Assembly: GCA_021323855.1 (NCBI GenBank)
Contig: JAJPKE010000018.1
Span: forward strand, 48,302 to 112,301
Reading direction: 5' to 3'
Origin: Chloroflexota bacterium
GTDB taxonomy: Bacteria > Chloroflexota > Ktedonobacteria > Ktedonobacterales > JADMIN01
Length of the DNA: 64,000 nt
The notes under the pieces are model-generated. The model was not told the origin of the DNA. It searched no databases and saw only the letters and a program-made list of their open reading frames with translations. Numbering within the stretch: the first letter of the stretch is position 1; each line of letters starts with the position of its first letter. The translations under genes were made by a program, and so were the position numbers. This document shows positions 14,550 through 23,127 of this stretch, piece after piece.

Positions 14550-16918
14550 ATACGCAGTACCCATCGGATACACCGGAGATTCCAGAGAACGAACGCAGGT
14601 CCAAAGACACCCAGAAACGCGGTTCCATGCCCACTGAGCCGCGTCCGCTCGATGGCACGCAGCCGCAGGCCAGGCAACAGGCCGAGCAAAGGGTCGAGCA
14701 AGACGCATCGGGCGCACTACCGGGGCAGGGCGCCGATCTCTACGTGCTTCAGGGGTCGGCCAGTGTCACCGTCGAGAAGATCACGCTCAAGCATGGCGAT
14801 GCGTTTCTGGTGGCGGATGACCGGGGCGACTTGCCGGATTCGGAGCAGGAGACCGGACTCTACTGGTGCGGCACGCGCTATCTGCGCGCCTGTGATCTCT
14901 TCCTCGAAGGCAGGCCGTTGACGGCGCTCTCGCACTCGATCTCCGACGAAGAAGGGACCTGCCAGGTTGACCTCGCCAACCCGTATCTAGAAATTGATAA
15001 TGAGGTCATCTACCAGGGCATGATTCATGTGCGGCGTATTCTGGCGCTGCGTGAGCATCTGCTGACGGAGCACTTGACCATCACCAGTTTTCACAAGCGG
15101 GCGCTGGATGTGAGCTTCGGCCTCAAACTCAGTGCAGACTTTCGCGATATTTTCGAGGTGCGCGGCATCAACCGCGAGCGGCGCGGCGAACGTTTGCCAA
15201 CGCAGGTGGAGGCCGGGAATATCACGTTGCACTATCGTGGGTTGGATGGCATCGAGCGCAAGACGATCTGTACGCTCTCGCCGCCGCCCACGCGCTCCAC
15301 GCCGCAGAATCAGTTCTGGGATGTGCAGTTGGAGCCGGGGAAGCCGCTTGTGCTGCGCGTGCAGTGCGAGTTGCACGCCAGCGAAGACCTGCCCAGGCGC
15401 GGACAGCGACACGGAGCGCCCGCACAGTCGCCACTGCTGCTGGGCGATGACGCCACAGAATCGCAGGAACAGGCTACGCTCTTCGCCGGCTTATCTGCGC
15501 GGAAATCACTGCCGGTGGTGCGGTCAGAAAATGTCTTTTTCAACCGTCTGCTGACTCGCGGTATGCACGACTTGGTGATGATGTGTACGCAAATGCCCGA
15601 AGGGACCTATCCCTACGGCGGGATTCCCTGGTATGTCTGCCCGTTCGGACGTGACGCGCTCATCACCAGCCTGGAGTTCCTGCCCTGGTTCCCAGAGGTG
15701 GCGCGGGGGACGCTGGGCGTGCTGGCGGCGCACCAGGGGCAGCGCGAAGACGAGTTCACGGAGGAGCAGCCAGGGCGTATCCTGCACGAATATCGCTACG
15801 GCGAGATGGCGAACTGCCATGAAGTGCCGTTCATCCCGTACTATGGCACGGTGGACGCGACGCCGCTCTTCCTGGTGACGCTCGGCCAGTATGTGCGCTG
15901 GACGGATGACCTGGACTTCCTGCGCGAGCATTGGCCGCATGCGCAGGCCGCCGCGCAATGGATGCGCGACTATGGCGACCGGGACGGCGATGGATTCCTC
16001 GAATATGCCAGGATGAGCGAACTGGGATTGGTGAACCAGGGTTGGAAAGATTCCTGGGATGCTGTGTCGCATGCTGACGGCACGCTCGCCACGCCGCCGA
16101 TTGCGCTCTGCGAGGTGCAGGGCTACGCCTACGCTGCCTATCGTGAGATGGGCTATCTGGCGACGCGCATGGGCAGGCCGGAGGAGGCGGCGGTCTGGGA
16201 GCGCGCGGCGGACCGCCTGCGCGAAGCCTTCTTGCAGCGTTTCTGGTGGGAAGAAGAGCATGCCTTCTATCTGGCGCTAGATGGGCAGAAGCAGCCCTGC
16301 AAGGTGATGAGTTCCAACGCCGGACAATGCCTCTGGACGGGCATCGTGCCGCCGGAATGGGCGGATGCGATGGTCTCGCGGCTGATGGCAGAGGATATGT
16401 ATACCGGCTGGGGCATCCGCACGCTTTCGACGACTGCCGCCAGCTACAATCCGATGAGCTATCACAATGGGTCCGTCTGGCCGCATGATACGGCGCTACT
16501 GGGCGCGGGTTTCGCGCGCTATGGGCGCGCAATGGAGGCGGGGCATCTGCTGGGCAATCTCTTCGGTGTCAGTCTCTATTATGTTGGTTCGCGGCTGCCG
16601 GAGTTATTCTGTGGCTTCGAGCGCGTTGGCGGCTATGGGCCGACACGCTACCCCGTCGCCTGTTCGCCGCAATCCTGGGCGGCGGGCGCGCCGTTTCTGC
16701 TGCTGAGCGCTGTGTTGGGCTTCGAGCCGGAGGCCGAGCATCAACGCCTGACACTGCGCGCGCCGGCGCTGCCCAACTGGATGCACACGCTCGACTTGCA
16801 GTATTTACGCCTCGGCGCGCAGCAGTTGCATCTGCGCTTCGAGCGTTCTGAACGTGGCACCCATGTCATTCTGGCGGATAGCAGCGAAATTGCAGTCCAT
16901 GTCGTGCCGCACGCCTAG
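14546..16918 (+). CDS. Amylo-alpha-1,6-glucosidase (bacterial glycogen-debranching type)
   Basis: A 790-residue enzyme. Residues 1-60 are polar and poorly conserved. Residues 65-260 are the beta-rich N-terminal domain of bacterial debranching-type proteins (GDE_N_bis), with YLRACDLFLEGRPLTAL and YLEIDNEVIYQGMI. The C-terminal (alpha/alpha)6 barrel, from about residue 340, contains GGIPWYVCPFGRDALIT, RDGDGFLEYAR, QGWKDSWDA and YHNGSVWPHD, where the catalytic carboxylates of this class lie. It should remove alpha-1,6 branches or related glucosides in the cytoplasm. The GTG start overlaps the GT4 stop by four bases. A hairpin repeat follows and may stop transcription. Confidence 0.9.
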   Translation: MNTQYPSDTPEIPENERRSKDTQKRGSMPTEPRPLDGTQPQARQQAEQRVEQDASGALPGQGADLYVLQGSASVTVEKITLKHGDAFLVADDRGDLPDSEQETGLYWCGTRYLRACDLFLEGRPLTALSHSISDEEGTCQVDLANPYLEIDNEVIYQGMIHVRRILALREHLLTEHLTITSFHKRALDVSFGLKLSADFRDIFEVRGINRERRGERLPTQVEAGNITLHYRGLDGIERKTICTLSPPPTRSTPQNQFWDVQLEPGKPLVLRVQCELHASEDLPRRGQRHGAPAQSPLLLGDDATESQEQATLFAGLSARKSLPVVRSENVFFNRLLTRGMHDLVMMCTQMPEGTYPYGGIPWYVCPFGRDALITSLEFLPWFPEVARGTLGVLAAHQGQREDEFTEEQPGRILHEYRYGEMANCHEVPFIPYYGTVDATPLFLVTLGQYVRWTDDLDFLREHWPHAQAAAQWMRDYGDRDGDGFLEYARMSELGLVNQGWKDSWDAVSHADGTLATPPIALCEVQGYAYAAYREMGYLATRMGRPEEAAVWERAADRLREAFLQRFWWEEEHAFYLALDGQKQPCKVMSSNAGQCLWTGIVPPEWADAMVSRLMAEDMYTGWGIRTLSTTAASYNPMSYHNGSVWPHDTALLGAGFARYGRAMEAGHLLGNLFGVSLYYVGSRLPELFCGFERVGGYGPTRYPVACSPQSWAAGAPFLLLSAVLGFEPEAEHQRLTLRAPALPNWMHTLDLQYLRLGAQQLHLRFERSERGTHVILADSSEIAVHVVPHA

Positions 16919-16919
16919 T

Positions 16920-16963
16920 TGCCCCCACCCCCAGCCCCTCCCCCGTGCGCGGGAGAGGGGAGC
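16920..16963. repeat. Short-form hairpin repeat (copy 5, inverted orientation)
   Basis: CCCCACCCCCAGCCCCTCCC arm pairing with GGGAGAGGGG around CGTGCGC, directly after the debranching-enzyme stop codon. Confidence 0.8.
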
Positions 16964-16990
16964 CAGAGGCGTGGAGCGCGAGCGGATTGG

Positions 16991-17557
16991 CTATCGGGCG
17001 GATGTTCTCCATCTCAATCCTTTCCCTTGCGCCTGCGCCATACCTTTATCGAGGTTGAGCGTGGCAACCGGTGTGCCCAGGTGGTCGGTGGCCACATCAT
17101 TCAGCCCGCTGCCGTCAGAGGCATACGCGCCGGTCTCTGGCGTGCTACCGCTGTTGGTCTGCCAGGCAATCAACTGGCGCAGTGGGTTACAGGTCAATAC
17201 CTGCCCGGTGTTGGGGCCGCTGGTGCAGGTAGCGATGTTGAGCGCGCGGCAGGTCATATCCCCAGCGGCATCATAGCCAGCGAAGTAGGTGGCGATGCCG
17301 GCACTGGTGATCTCCGAGAGCGCATGCCCCGCCGCCAGCGCCATGTCATAGCTGTAGCTGCCCTGGGCCGCATTCGTCAGCGGTTGCCCGCCGCTGGTGA
17401 GGACCGAGGCGCAGCTAATTCTATCCAGATTGTCGTAGCTATAGGTCAGCGATAGCGCTAATTTGTTACAAATTCTCTTCCAGCCTATATTTGCCGCCCT
17501 CTTGGGGAAAATGGTCCTGCTTGGTCGTTCTCCGTCGTTTCCCTGGTAGCTGTTCAC
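16991..17557 (-). pseudogene. Remnant of an RHS/YD-repeat protein
   Basis: A 188-codon open frame on the minus strand with YD-repeat signatures: LTYSYDNLDRI, GSYSYDMALAAGHALSEIT, YFAGYDAAGDMTCRALN and, near the end, the core-like DHLGTPVATL. Intact RHS proteins exceed 1000 residues, and have regular YD repeats and a full core followed by a toxin tip. Here the N-terminus lacks a signal or any repeat and the core stops shortly after HLGTP. It is therefore best read as a decayed fragment, possibly the relic of a polymorphic-toxin locus. Confidence 0.7.
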
Positions 17558-17705
17558 ACCTGTGTTGGGTCGTTCTTCATAGACGCCAGGTTCGCGTGAA
17601 CCCTATACTGCCCCCAAGCAGAGAAAATCCCAGGGATTCCTGGAATGATATCGTTCTGCCTCACGCTTCTGCCTCGTGCCGATAGCTGTACAGGGGGTAT
17701 TTCTC

Positions 17706-18809
17706 ATGGTTCAACAGCGCGTAAAACATCATGAGTGGCCAAGAAAGTATATGTTGAGCTTGCTGGCGCTGGCGGCGCTTCTGACGACCCTGGTGGTGAC
17801 CGGGAAAACCGTGTCTGCGCATCCCGCGCATTCAGCATATTCAGCACATACCAATCAGGTCTCGCGTGCCTCGCGGGCGTTCAATTTCAGCGATGCGATT
17901 TTTGCCTGGACGACGACTGCCACCAATGTTTCTGGTGACTCCACTGTCATTGACAATGCGGTCACCAATGGCAATCCGAACGCCGTTCTGCTGGTGGCGC
18001 ATAATCTGAATCCAGACCCTGAAGAGGGCAATCCCTGCCAGTGCATTTACAACAATATCCCGGTGGGCGTCTGGTACAATGCCAGCATTCAGCGTTGGGA
18101 AATCTTTAACGAAGACCTGAGCGCCATGACCGTTGGCCTGACCTTCAATGTTGCCGCCTGGTCGGCTCCGTTCACCGATACCACGAACGGGAGACTCGTC
18201 TATACCCACGTCGCTGGCGCCAGTAGCGGAACCGATTATACCGATATTTTCAATAGCATGAGCAACAAGAATCCGAATGCTAACGTGCTGGTCACGCCAG
18301 TATGGAATCCGGCGTCCAGTGGAACAGAAGTCCTCAACGATCATCCCGTCGGGGTCTGGTATCATACACAGTTTCGGGGTGGGACGGGACACTGGTCAAT
18401 CTTCAACGAAGATGGGGCAACGATGCCGACCAATGCCGCCTTCAATGTCTATGTTTCCAGCGGAAACGCGGTAAACGGCTGGTCGGGAACGGTGCTGGTG
18501 AGTACGTCGTCGAACACGGTGAGCAATTATGCGATCATGAGTACGGGGCTGTCGAATGTGCCAGGGTTCTTATGGGTCACGCCTGACTATGATCCTGGGG
18601 CATGTACGAATTCGCTCTATTGCAATGTCATCTACACGATGTGTGCAGGCCAGCCATTTTGTGATGTCATGTTTAACCACAATGTTGGCGTCTGGTTTGA
18701 TGGCTATGGCGATTCGTCAGGGTGGCATGGGGAGCTATCCGTCTACACCGAAGATGCCAGCACCATGCCCGTCAACGTTGCGTTTAACGTCCTTGAGATC
18801 ACTGTATAA
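17706..18809 (+). CDS. Secreted protein with three copies of a PVGVWY / IFNEDxxxM repeat domain
   Basis: A 367-residue protein. A basic N-terminus and hydrophobic helix (LSLLALAALLTTLVV) followed by VSAHPAHS mark a signal peptide. The mature part has three homologous domains of about 105 residues, starting near 58, 165 and 265. Each runs NPNA..LV....NP, then (N/D)xPVGVWY or NVGVWF, then a W, then (F/T)NED(x)3M, then FNV. Such repeats occur in a recently named DUF family (DUF7452, from memory) of exported proteins of unknown role; perhaps carbohydrate or surface binding. The start at 17706 follows AGGGGG; the preceding frame adds ten residues without SD. Confidence 0.8.
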   Translation: MVQQRVKHHEWPRKYMLSLLALAALLTTLVVTGKTVSAHPAHSAYSAHTNQVSRASRAFNFSDAIFAWTTTATNVSGDSTVIDNAVTNGNPNAVLLVAHNLNPDPEEGNPCQCIYNNIPVGVWYNASIQRWEIFNEDLSAMTVGLTFNVAAWSAPFTDTTNGRLVYTHVAGASSGTDYTDIFNSMSNKNPNANVLVTPVWNPASSGTEVLNDHPVGVWYHTQFRGGTGHWSIFNEDGATMPTNAAFNVYVSSGNAVNGWSGTVLVSTSSNTVSNYAIMSTGLSNVPGFLWVTPDYDPGACTNSLYCNVIYTMCAGQPFCDVMFNHNVGVWFDGYGDSSGWHGELSVYTEDASTMPVNVAFNVLEITV

Positions 18810-18870
18810 AGAACGGTGACCGGCCAGCCATAGGTTTGTGGCCCCTGTGCAGCCATGCTTGCTCGGCAGT

Positions 18871-18910
18871 GCTCCTCTCCCACAGGGGAGAGGAGCTGGG
18901 GGTGAGGTCC
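18871..18910. repeat. Short-form hairpin repeat (copy 6)
   Basis: Pair CTCCTCTCCC / GGGAGAGGAG around ACAG, followed by CTGGGGGTGAGGTC. Two compensating changes keep the stem (CTCC..GGAG in place of CCCC..GGGG). It is the only feature recognised in the gap 18810-19177. Confidence 0.8.
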
Positions 18911-19177
18911 TCCCGCGTTAAACTTTTGTAATCCTTGCCCAAAAATATTATTTATGGGTGAGTGGCGAGTCCCGATGCCAACGGCGTCGTGCGGCAAGAG
19001 CAAGCGGGAAATATGCGGGAAAATAGCCCTTTTTGCGTCTTGACGCCCCCAGAGATTTGGCATATAACTGTTGCGCGCTGGCGGTTATGGGACTCGCTCT
19101 TCACGGCCTTATCACACCTCTCTGTACCCATGACCGGCAGCCTATTTTTTTTTCAGCCGTTACCTGGAAACGAGGCA

Positions 19178-20401
19178 ATGACCACTATGCCGGACGAATC
19201 AACGGCTCCCCTGGCGCATCTGCGCGTGCTGGACCTCACACGTCTGCTCCCTGGTGGGTATGCCACGCAAATGCTCGCAGACCTGGGCGCGGATGTGCTG
19301 AAGATCGAGGAGCCGGGCGTTGGTGACTACGCCCGCACGATGGCGCCCTATGTCAAAGGCACCGACGGCGTAGGCGTCGAGTTCTTTGCGCTGAACCGCA
19401 ACAAACGCAGCGCCGCCATCAACCTCAAACATCCTGCCGGGCGCGAGGCGCTGCTGCGGTTGGTGGTGCAGGCCGACGTGCTGGTTGAGAGCTACCGTCC
19501 AGGCGTGATGGATCGCCTGGGACTGGGGCATGAAGCGTTACGCGCCGCCAATCCCCGGCTGGTGATCTGCGCCATCTCCGGCTATGGACAGACCGGCCCA
19601 TACCGACTGCGTGCTGGCCATGACTTGAACTATATCGGTTATGCTGGTTTGCTGGCGCACCTGACGACACCTGGCCAGCCGCCAACGCTCCCCGGCGCGC
19701 AGTTCGCTGATGTGGCCGGCGGCGCGCTGATGGCCGTCGCTGGCATCCTGGCGGCGCTCGTCGGGCGCTCTATCAGTGGTGAAGGGCGCGTCGTAGACGT
19801 TTCGATGACGGATGGCGCGCTGGCGATGCTGCCGATCCTCGCCGGACAGGTGCTAACCGGCGACGACGAGCCGGAGCCGGGCGCGGCGATGCTGGACGGT
19901 TCGCTCCCCTGCTACAACGTCTATGAGACGGCGGATGGGCGTTTCCTGACGGTTGGCGCGCTGGAGCCGAAGTTCTGGCAATCGCTCTGCGAGCGACTTG
20001 ATCGCCCCGACCTCATTGCCCATCAGGTTCCGACGGACGCTGCTGATCGCCAGCGCACGATTGACGAACTGGCCGCTATCTTCCACACGCGCCCGCTGCG
20101 CGAATGGCTGGAATTGCTGGCCGGTGATGACATGTGCGTGGGACCGGTCAATACGCTGCGCGAAGCGCTGGACGATGCGCAGATACAGGCGCGCGGCGTC
20201 ACAGCGGCGCGCGACGACCAGGGCGAAGCGTTGCGTCTGATGCCAGTGATGAGCGGCGTGCTGTTCAGCGGGCGGGGCCGTGCGCCAGCGCTCGGTGCGC
20301 ATACCGGCGAGGCGTTGGCCAGCGTCGGCTTTATGCCGGAAGAGATTGCTGCGCTGGCGGAATCGGGCGCCATTGCGCTTGGCCCCATCCCTGACCTATA
20401 G
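19178..20401 (+). CDS. Class III CoA-transferase (CaiB/BaiF, alpha-methylacyl-CoA racemase-like)
   Basis: About 407 residues, typical for the family. The N-terminus has LRVLDLTRLLPGGYATQMLADLGADVLKIEEPG. The catalytic aspartate region is GYGQTGPYRLRAGHDLNYIGYAG, and the central part has GEGRVVDVSMTDGAL. Such enzymes move CoA between carboxylic acids or epimerise 2-methylacyl-CoA. The start is one of two nearby ATGs (19178 or 19187); neither has an ideal SD. Convergent with the SWIM gene, six bases apart. Confidence 0.9.
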   Translation: MTTMPDESTAPLAHLRVLDLTRLLPGGYATQMLADLGADVLKIEEPGVGDYARTMAPYVKGTDGVGVEFFALNRNKRSAAINLKHPAGREALLRLVVQADVLVESYRPGVMDRLGLGHEALRAANPRLVICAISGYGQTGPYRLRAGHDLNYIGYAGLLAHLTTPGQPPTLPGAQFADVAGGALMAVAGILAALVGRSISGEGRVVDVSMTDGALAMLPILAGQVLTGDDEPEPGAAMLDGSLPCYNVYETADGRFLTVGALEPKFWQSLCERLDRPDLIAHQVPTDAADRQRTIDELAAIFHTRPLREWLELLAGDDMCVGPVNTLREALDDAQIQARGVTAARDDQGEALRLMPVMSGVLFSGRGRAPALGAHTGEALASVGFMPEEIAALAESGAIALGPIPDL

Positions 20402-20406
20402 CCTGC

Positions 20407-20859
20407 CTATTCCGCTCGTGTCAACAGGTGCCGCAGAATCGCTCCGGCATGCGGGCAGAGGGTCCCTTGCTTGGCCAGCGCGCACTCACAGCGAATGGTT
20501 CGCCGCCATTCCACACGCACCAACCGTTCGGCGCCCAGGCGATACTCTGGCTCTGGTGAACTGGCGTGGCCGCGTCCGTCGCCAATCACCAGCGTGTGAT
20601 AGAGGCGCACACCGGAACCGCGCGCTGTGGGGATGGCGAGGCGAAAGGCGATCACGCCATAAGCATCGGCCAACTCGATGGCGCGGCGCTGCTCGTCGGT
20701 GCAGCCGTCCAGCGCAGGCAGCGGCGGCAGACCGGCCCAATAGGAGGAATAGCGGAAGAATGCGGCAGGGGAGACAGTGGTGTTGCGTGCGTAGCGCCAG
20801 CAAAAGCGGAAACGTTGAACGAACCGGCGCGGGTGCAAGAGACTGGACAGACTGGACAT
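20407..20859 (-). CDS. Small SWIM zinc-finger protein
   Basis: A 150-residue basic protein. Near the C-terminus it has a SWIM zinc-binding pattern, C124-x-C126-x8-C135-x-H137 (CECALAKQGTLCPH), after a strand RLVRVEWRRTIR. SWIM fingers bind DNA or proteins; in bacteria they often accompany SWI2/SNF2 helicases, but no helicase is adjacent here. The N-terminus is arginine-rich. The first codons contain a 9-base tandem duplication. The motif is clear; the role is not. Confidence 0.75.
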   Translation of the reverse strand: MSSLSSLLHPRRFVQRFRFCWRYARNTTVSPAAFFRYSSYWAGLPPLPALDGCTDEQRRAIELADAYGVIAFRLAIPTARGSGVRLYHTLVIGDGRGHASSPEPEYRLGAERLVRVEWRRTIRCECALAKQGTLCPHAGAILRHLLTRAE

Positions 20860-21174
20860 AGCGGCGACGCCACCCTTTCGGTGCGCGTCATCTCTCCTGG
20901 GTCCCCGCTACGTCTCGTTCGCGTTGCCAGCACATCAGTTACCGTATTTGCTCTGTTTGCGTTGTTGCGTTGTATGCGTTGTTTGCGCTGGCGCGTATGA
21001 TACCGTATGATGAACTTCCGGTTTGGTTGCGGGGTGCTGAAAAGACGACGCAATCGAACGGCCTCAAGGTGTACACACACTTTGGGGCCATCCCCATTTT
21101 TTAGCGAGAAGCGCCAATTGCGCCTCCCAACGCAGGCAAGCGTATCATGCCGGCGAGCAGTCTGTCAAGTGGGG
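20860..21174. other. Intergenic region with low-complexity G/T-rich tract
   Basis: About 315 bases without a gene. Bases 20950-21000 hold several near copies of TGCGTTGT, followed by the direct repeat CGTATGAT twice and, further on, the palindrome GTGTACAC. It should carry the promoter of the SWIM gene, but none is obvious. Confidence 0.5.
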
Positions 21175-21414
21175 CTACTCAGCTTCTTCTTCACCCAGCG
21201 CCTTTTCGATGGCCTCGGCGCGGGCGATCAGTTCAGCGATGTCGCCGTTCCACACGCCAGCGCGTAGGCGTTCGGCCAGCCGCGCCAGCACCTCAGCGCC
21301 CTGCTGCGGACGGGTGTTGCCAGCGTCGAGCCGCTGAAAGAGCAGGCTAGCCCCCTCGCTGGTGCGCGAGGTGGCCTGCGCCAGCAATGATGGGAGATGC
21401 CGTCCTCGTGGCAT
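21175..21414 (-). CDS. Small protein of unknown function
   Basis: A 79-residue, mostly helical protein starting MPRGRHLPSLLAQATSRTSEG and ending in an acidic tail. It contains a probable amphipathic helix around ARLAERLRAGVWNGDIAELIARAEAIEKAL. No family was recognised. The start at 21414 is chosen because GAAAGGG lies about nine bases upstream; a longer frame to 21444 lacks an SD. It follows tyrA on the same strand with 147 bases between. Confidence 0.6.
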   Translation of the reverse strand: MPRGRHLPSLLAQATSRTSEGASLLFQRLDAGNTRPQQGAEVLARLAERLRAGVWNGDIAELIARAEAIEKALGEEEAE

Positions 21415-21561
21415 GAGCGTGACCCTTTCGATCAATGATGCCAATCACAGAATCAGTGGATGCTCAACAGGTGAACAGATGACATTGCTGACATGTTCGC
21501 AGACTTGAACACGTGTTTTACGAGCAAGTATACGCGCGGCAGGCGCAGCCGTCAAGCGGCA

Positions 21562-22443
21562 TCACCCAGATGAAGCTATCCAGGAATCGCGCGTCTGTTT
21601 CGCGTCACGGAATGTCTCTTCAATAGCAGCATCGCCCGCCAGCAATCGCTCGCGCATGGTTTGGAGCGTGGCGATATAGGCATCGAGACAGGCGACGAGC
21701 GGCTGCGCATTCGTCAGGCAGATATCGCGCGCCATGCGGGGATTGCCGGAGGCTACGCGCGTGCTATCGCGGAAACCGCCCGCCGCCAGCATGCGCCCCT
21801 CAGCCCAGGCTGGCGACTGGCTGGCGGTGATGACTAAGGCGCTTGCAGCCAGCAACGGCAGGTGACTCACTGCCGCGACCGCCGCGTCATGCTGGCTGGC
21901 TGCCAATAGAACGGGATGCGCGCCCAGCGTCGTCACCAACTCCTGCATACGATGCAACGTCGCTTGAGACGTGCGCGCCGTCGGCGTCAAACACCAGACG
22001 CAGCCGCGTAACAATCCTTGCTCAGCCGCCTCGATGCCCGCCTCTTCGCTCCCCGCCATCGGATGCCCGCCGACGAACCGCTCAGGCGCGGGCAACAATT
22101 CCTCCGCCCAGGCGACGACCTGCGCTTTGGTGCTGCCGAGGTCGGTCACGAGTGCATCAGTCGCCAGTTGTGGCGACCGTGCTGCCAGCGATTCCAGTAA
22201 CTCGCGCATTGCCAGCACTGGCACAGCCAGCACCACCAGATCAGCGCCCGCCACCGCCTCCGCCAATGACGGGCAGGCGCGATCAATCGCTCCACGCGCA
22301 TGTGCCCGCTCCGCCACGCCAGCGGCAGCATCGTAGCCAGCAACCACCTGGACACAGCCGGAGGCGCGGAGCGCCATACCCAGCGATGCGCCCATCAACC
22401 CCAATCCTAGAATGGCCGCACACCGAAACGGCTGAGATGTCAT
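21562..22443 (-). CDS. tyrA: Prephenate dehydrogenase
   Basis: About 293 residues, the size of a single-domain TyrA. The NAD-binding motif GLGLMGASLG is near the N-terminus and the family signature GGHPMAGSEEAG lies near residue 150. The C-terminal helical dimerisation region contains ASQHDAAVAAVSHLPLLAA, with the conserved histidine. It converts prephenate to 4-hydroxyphenylpyruvate in tyrosine synthesis. No chorismate-mutase or ACT domain is fused. The leader contains a strong terminator hairpin (22520-22550), so transcription attenuation is likely. The gene is divergent from proS. Confidence 0.93.
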   Translation of the reverse strand: MTSQPFRCAAILGLGLMGASLGMALRASGCVQVVAGYDAAAGVAERAHARGAIDRACPSLAEAVAGADLVVLAVPVLAMRELLESLAARSPQLATDALVTDLGSTKAQVVAWAEELLPAPERFVGGHPMAGSEEAGIEAAEQGLLRGCVWCLTPTARTSQATLHRMQELVTTLGAHPVLLAASQHDAAVAAVSHLPLLAASALVITASQSPAWAEGRMLAAGGFRDSTRVASGNPRMARDICLTNAQPLVACLDAYIATLQTMRERLLAGDAAIEETFRDAKQTRDSWIASSG

Positions 22444-22519
22444 ATGCTTTCTCTTTTCTTGATGTCTTTTCGCGTTTCCATCGCTGTTCTGGAACCCCAG
22501 AAGCGCCCGAAAACAGGCA

Positions 22520-22550
22520 ACAAAAAAGCAGAAGCGAAAACAGCTTCTGC
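22520..22550 (-). terminator. Terminator in the tyrA leader (attenuator)
   Basis: On the minus strand GCAGAAGC-tgttttc-GCTTCTGC is followed by TTTTTTGTT. It lies about 115 bases after the promoter and 77 bases before the tyrA ATG, so most transcripts would end unless an alternative fold forms. No complete T-box and no Tyr-rich leader peptide was found, so the sensing mechanism is unknown. Confidence 0.75.
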
Positions 22551-22670
22551 TCAACCCTTTGGTTGGTGTCACCCCGCCGTGCGCACAGCGATTACCGGCC
22601 CACCCGCCAAAAGGTTCGCCGGTAATAATAGCTGGAATGATGTGGAGCATGTGTCGTTGTCATGGGCCAA

Positions 22671-22700
22671 AGTATAGCGATGTCTCTACATGGCTGTCAA
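22671..22700 (-). promoter_or_regulatory. Consensus promoter of tyrA
   Basis: Reading the minus strand, TTGACA (22700-22695), an 18-base spacer and TATACT (22676-22671). It points to tyrA and implies a leader of about 220 bases. Confidence 0.8.
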
Positions 22701-22719
22701 GGCAAGAATGCAATGACAC

Positions 22720-22749
22720 TTGCACTCTTATGTCCTGCTGGCGTATACT
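22720..22749 (+). promoter_or_regulatory. Promoter of proS
   Basis: TTGCAC (22720-22725), an 18-base spacer and TATACT (22744-22749), back to back with the tyrA promoter and only 20 bases from it. The T-box leader begins directly downstream. Confidence 0.75.
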
Positions 22750-22756
22750 CTCTGCC

Positions 22757-23096
22757 AGACAACACACAGTGTGAACGACGACGGGGACCAGTACCCGCGC
22801 GCCTGATGCGCAGAGAGCCGGCAACTTGGTGCGATGCCGGAGATCATGGCAGCGATGAACCCACCCCTGAGTTGGCGGCGTTGAGCCGCACCGGAAGCCC
22901 TCCGTTACCACAGGGCTGCGCATCCTGGTTTACCCGAATGGAGAACCGGCGTGCGGCATGAGCAGTATGTTCCAGTTTCGTCGCAACGTCTCATTGTAGA
23001 GCCTTTGAGATTGCGGTTGGTTGTATGAACATGCTGAAATCAAGGTGGTACCGCGAGGATACACCCCCGCCCTTGTCTGGGGCGGGGGTGTTTTTG
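22757..23096 (+). promoter_or_regulatory. T-box riboswitch, proline-specific
   Basis: A full T-box leader in front of proS. Stem I shows GACCAGTA near its base, the distal AGAGCCGG / TGGTGCGATGCCGG elements and a specifier loop GAA-CCC-A (22857-22863), where CCC is a proline codon. The conserved T-box sequence AAGGTGGTACCGCG is at 23042-23055, followed by a strong terminator (CACCCCCGCC / GGCGGGGGTG plus T5, 23062-23095). Uncharged tRNA-Pro should pair with the specifier and the TGGTA bulge and allow read-through into proS. Confidence 0.95.
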
Positions 23097-23127
23097 TTTG
23101 GCAAACTAGCGAAAGGAGCCACCAACC

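Noticed and set aside
22560..22600. T-box-like string GGGGTGACACC in the tyrA leader
   Set aside because: It lacks the invariant TGGNACCGCG core and the leader is too short for Stem I, so it was not called a T-box.
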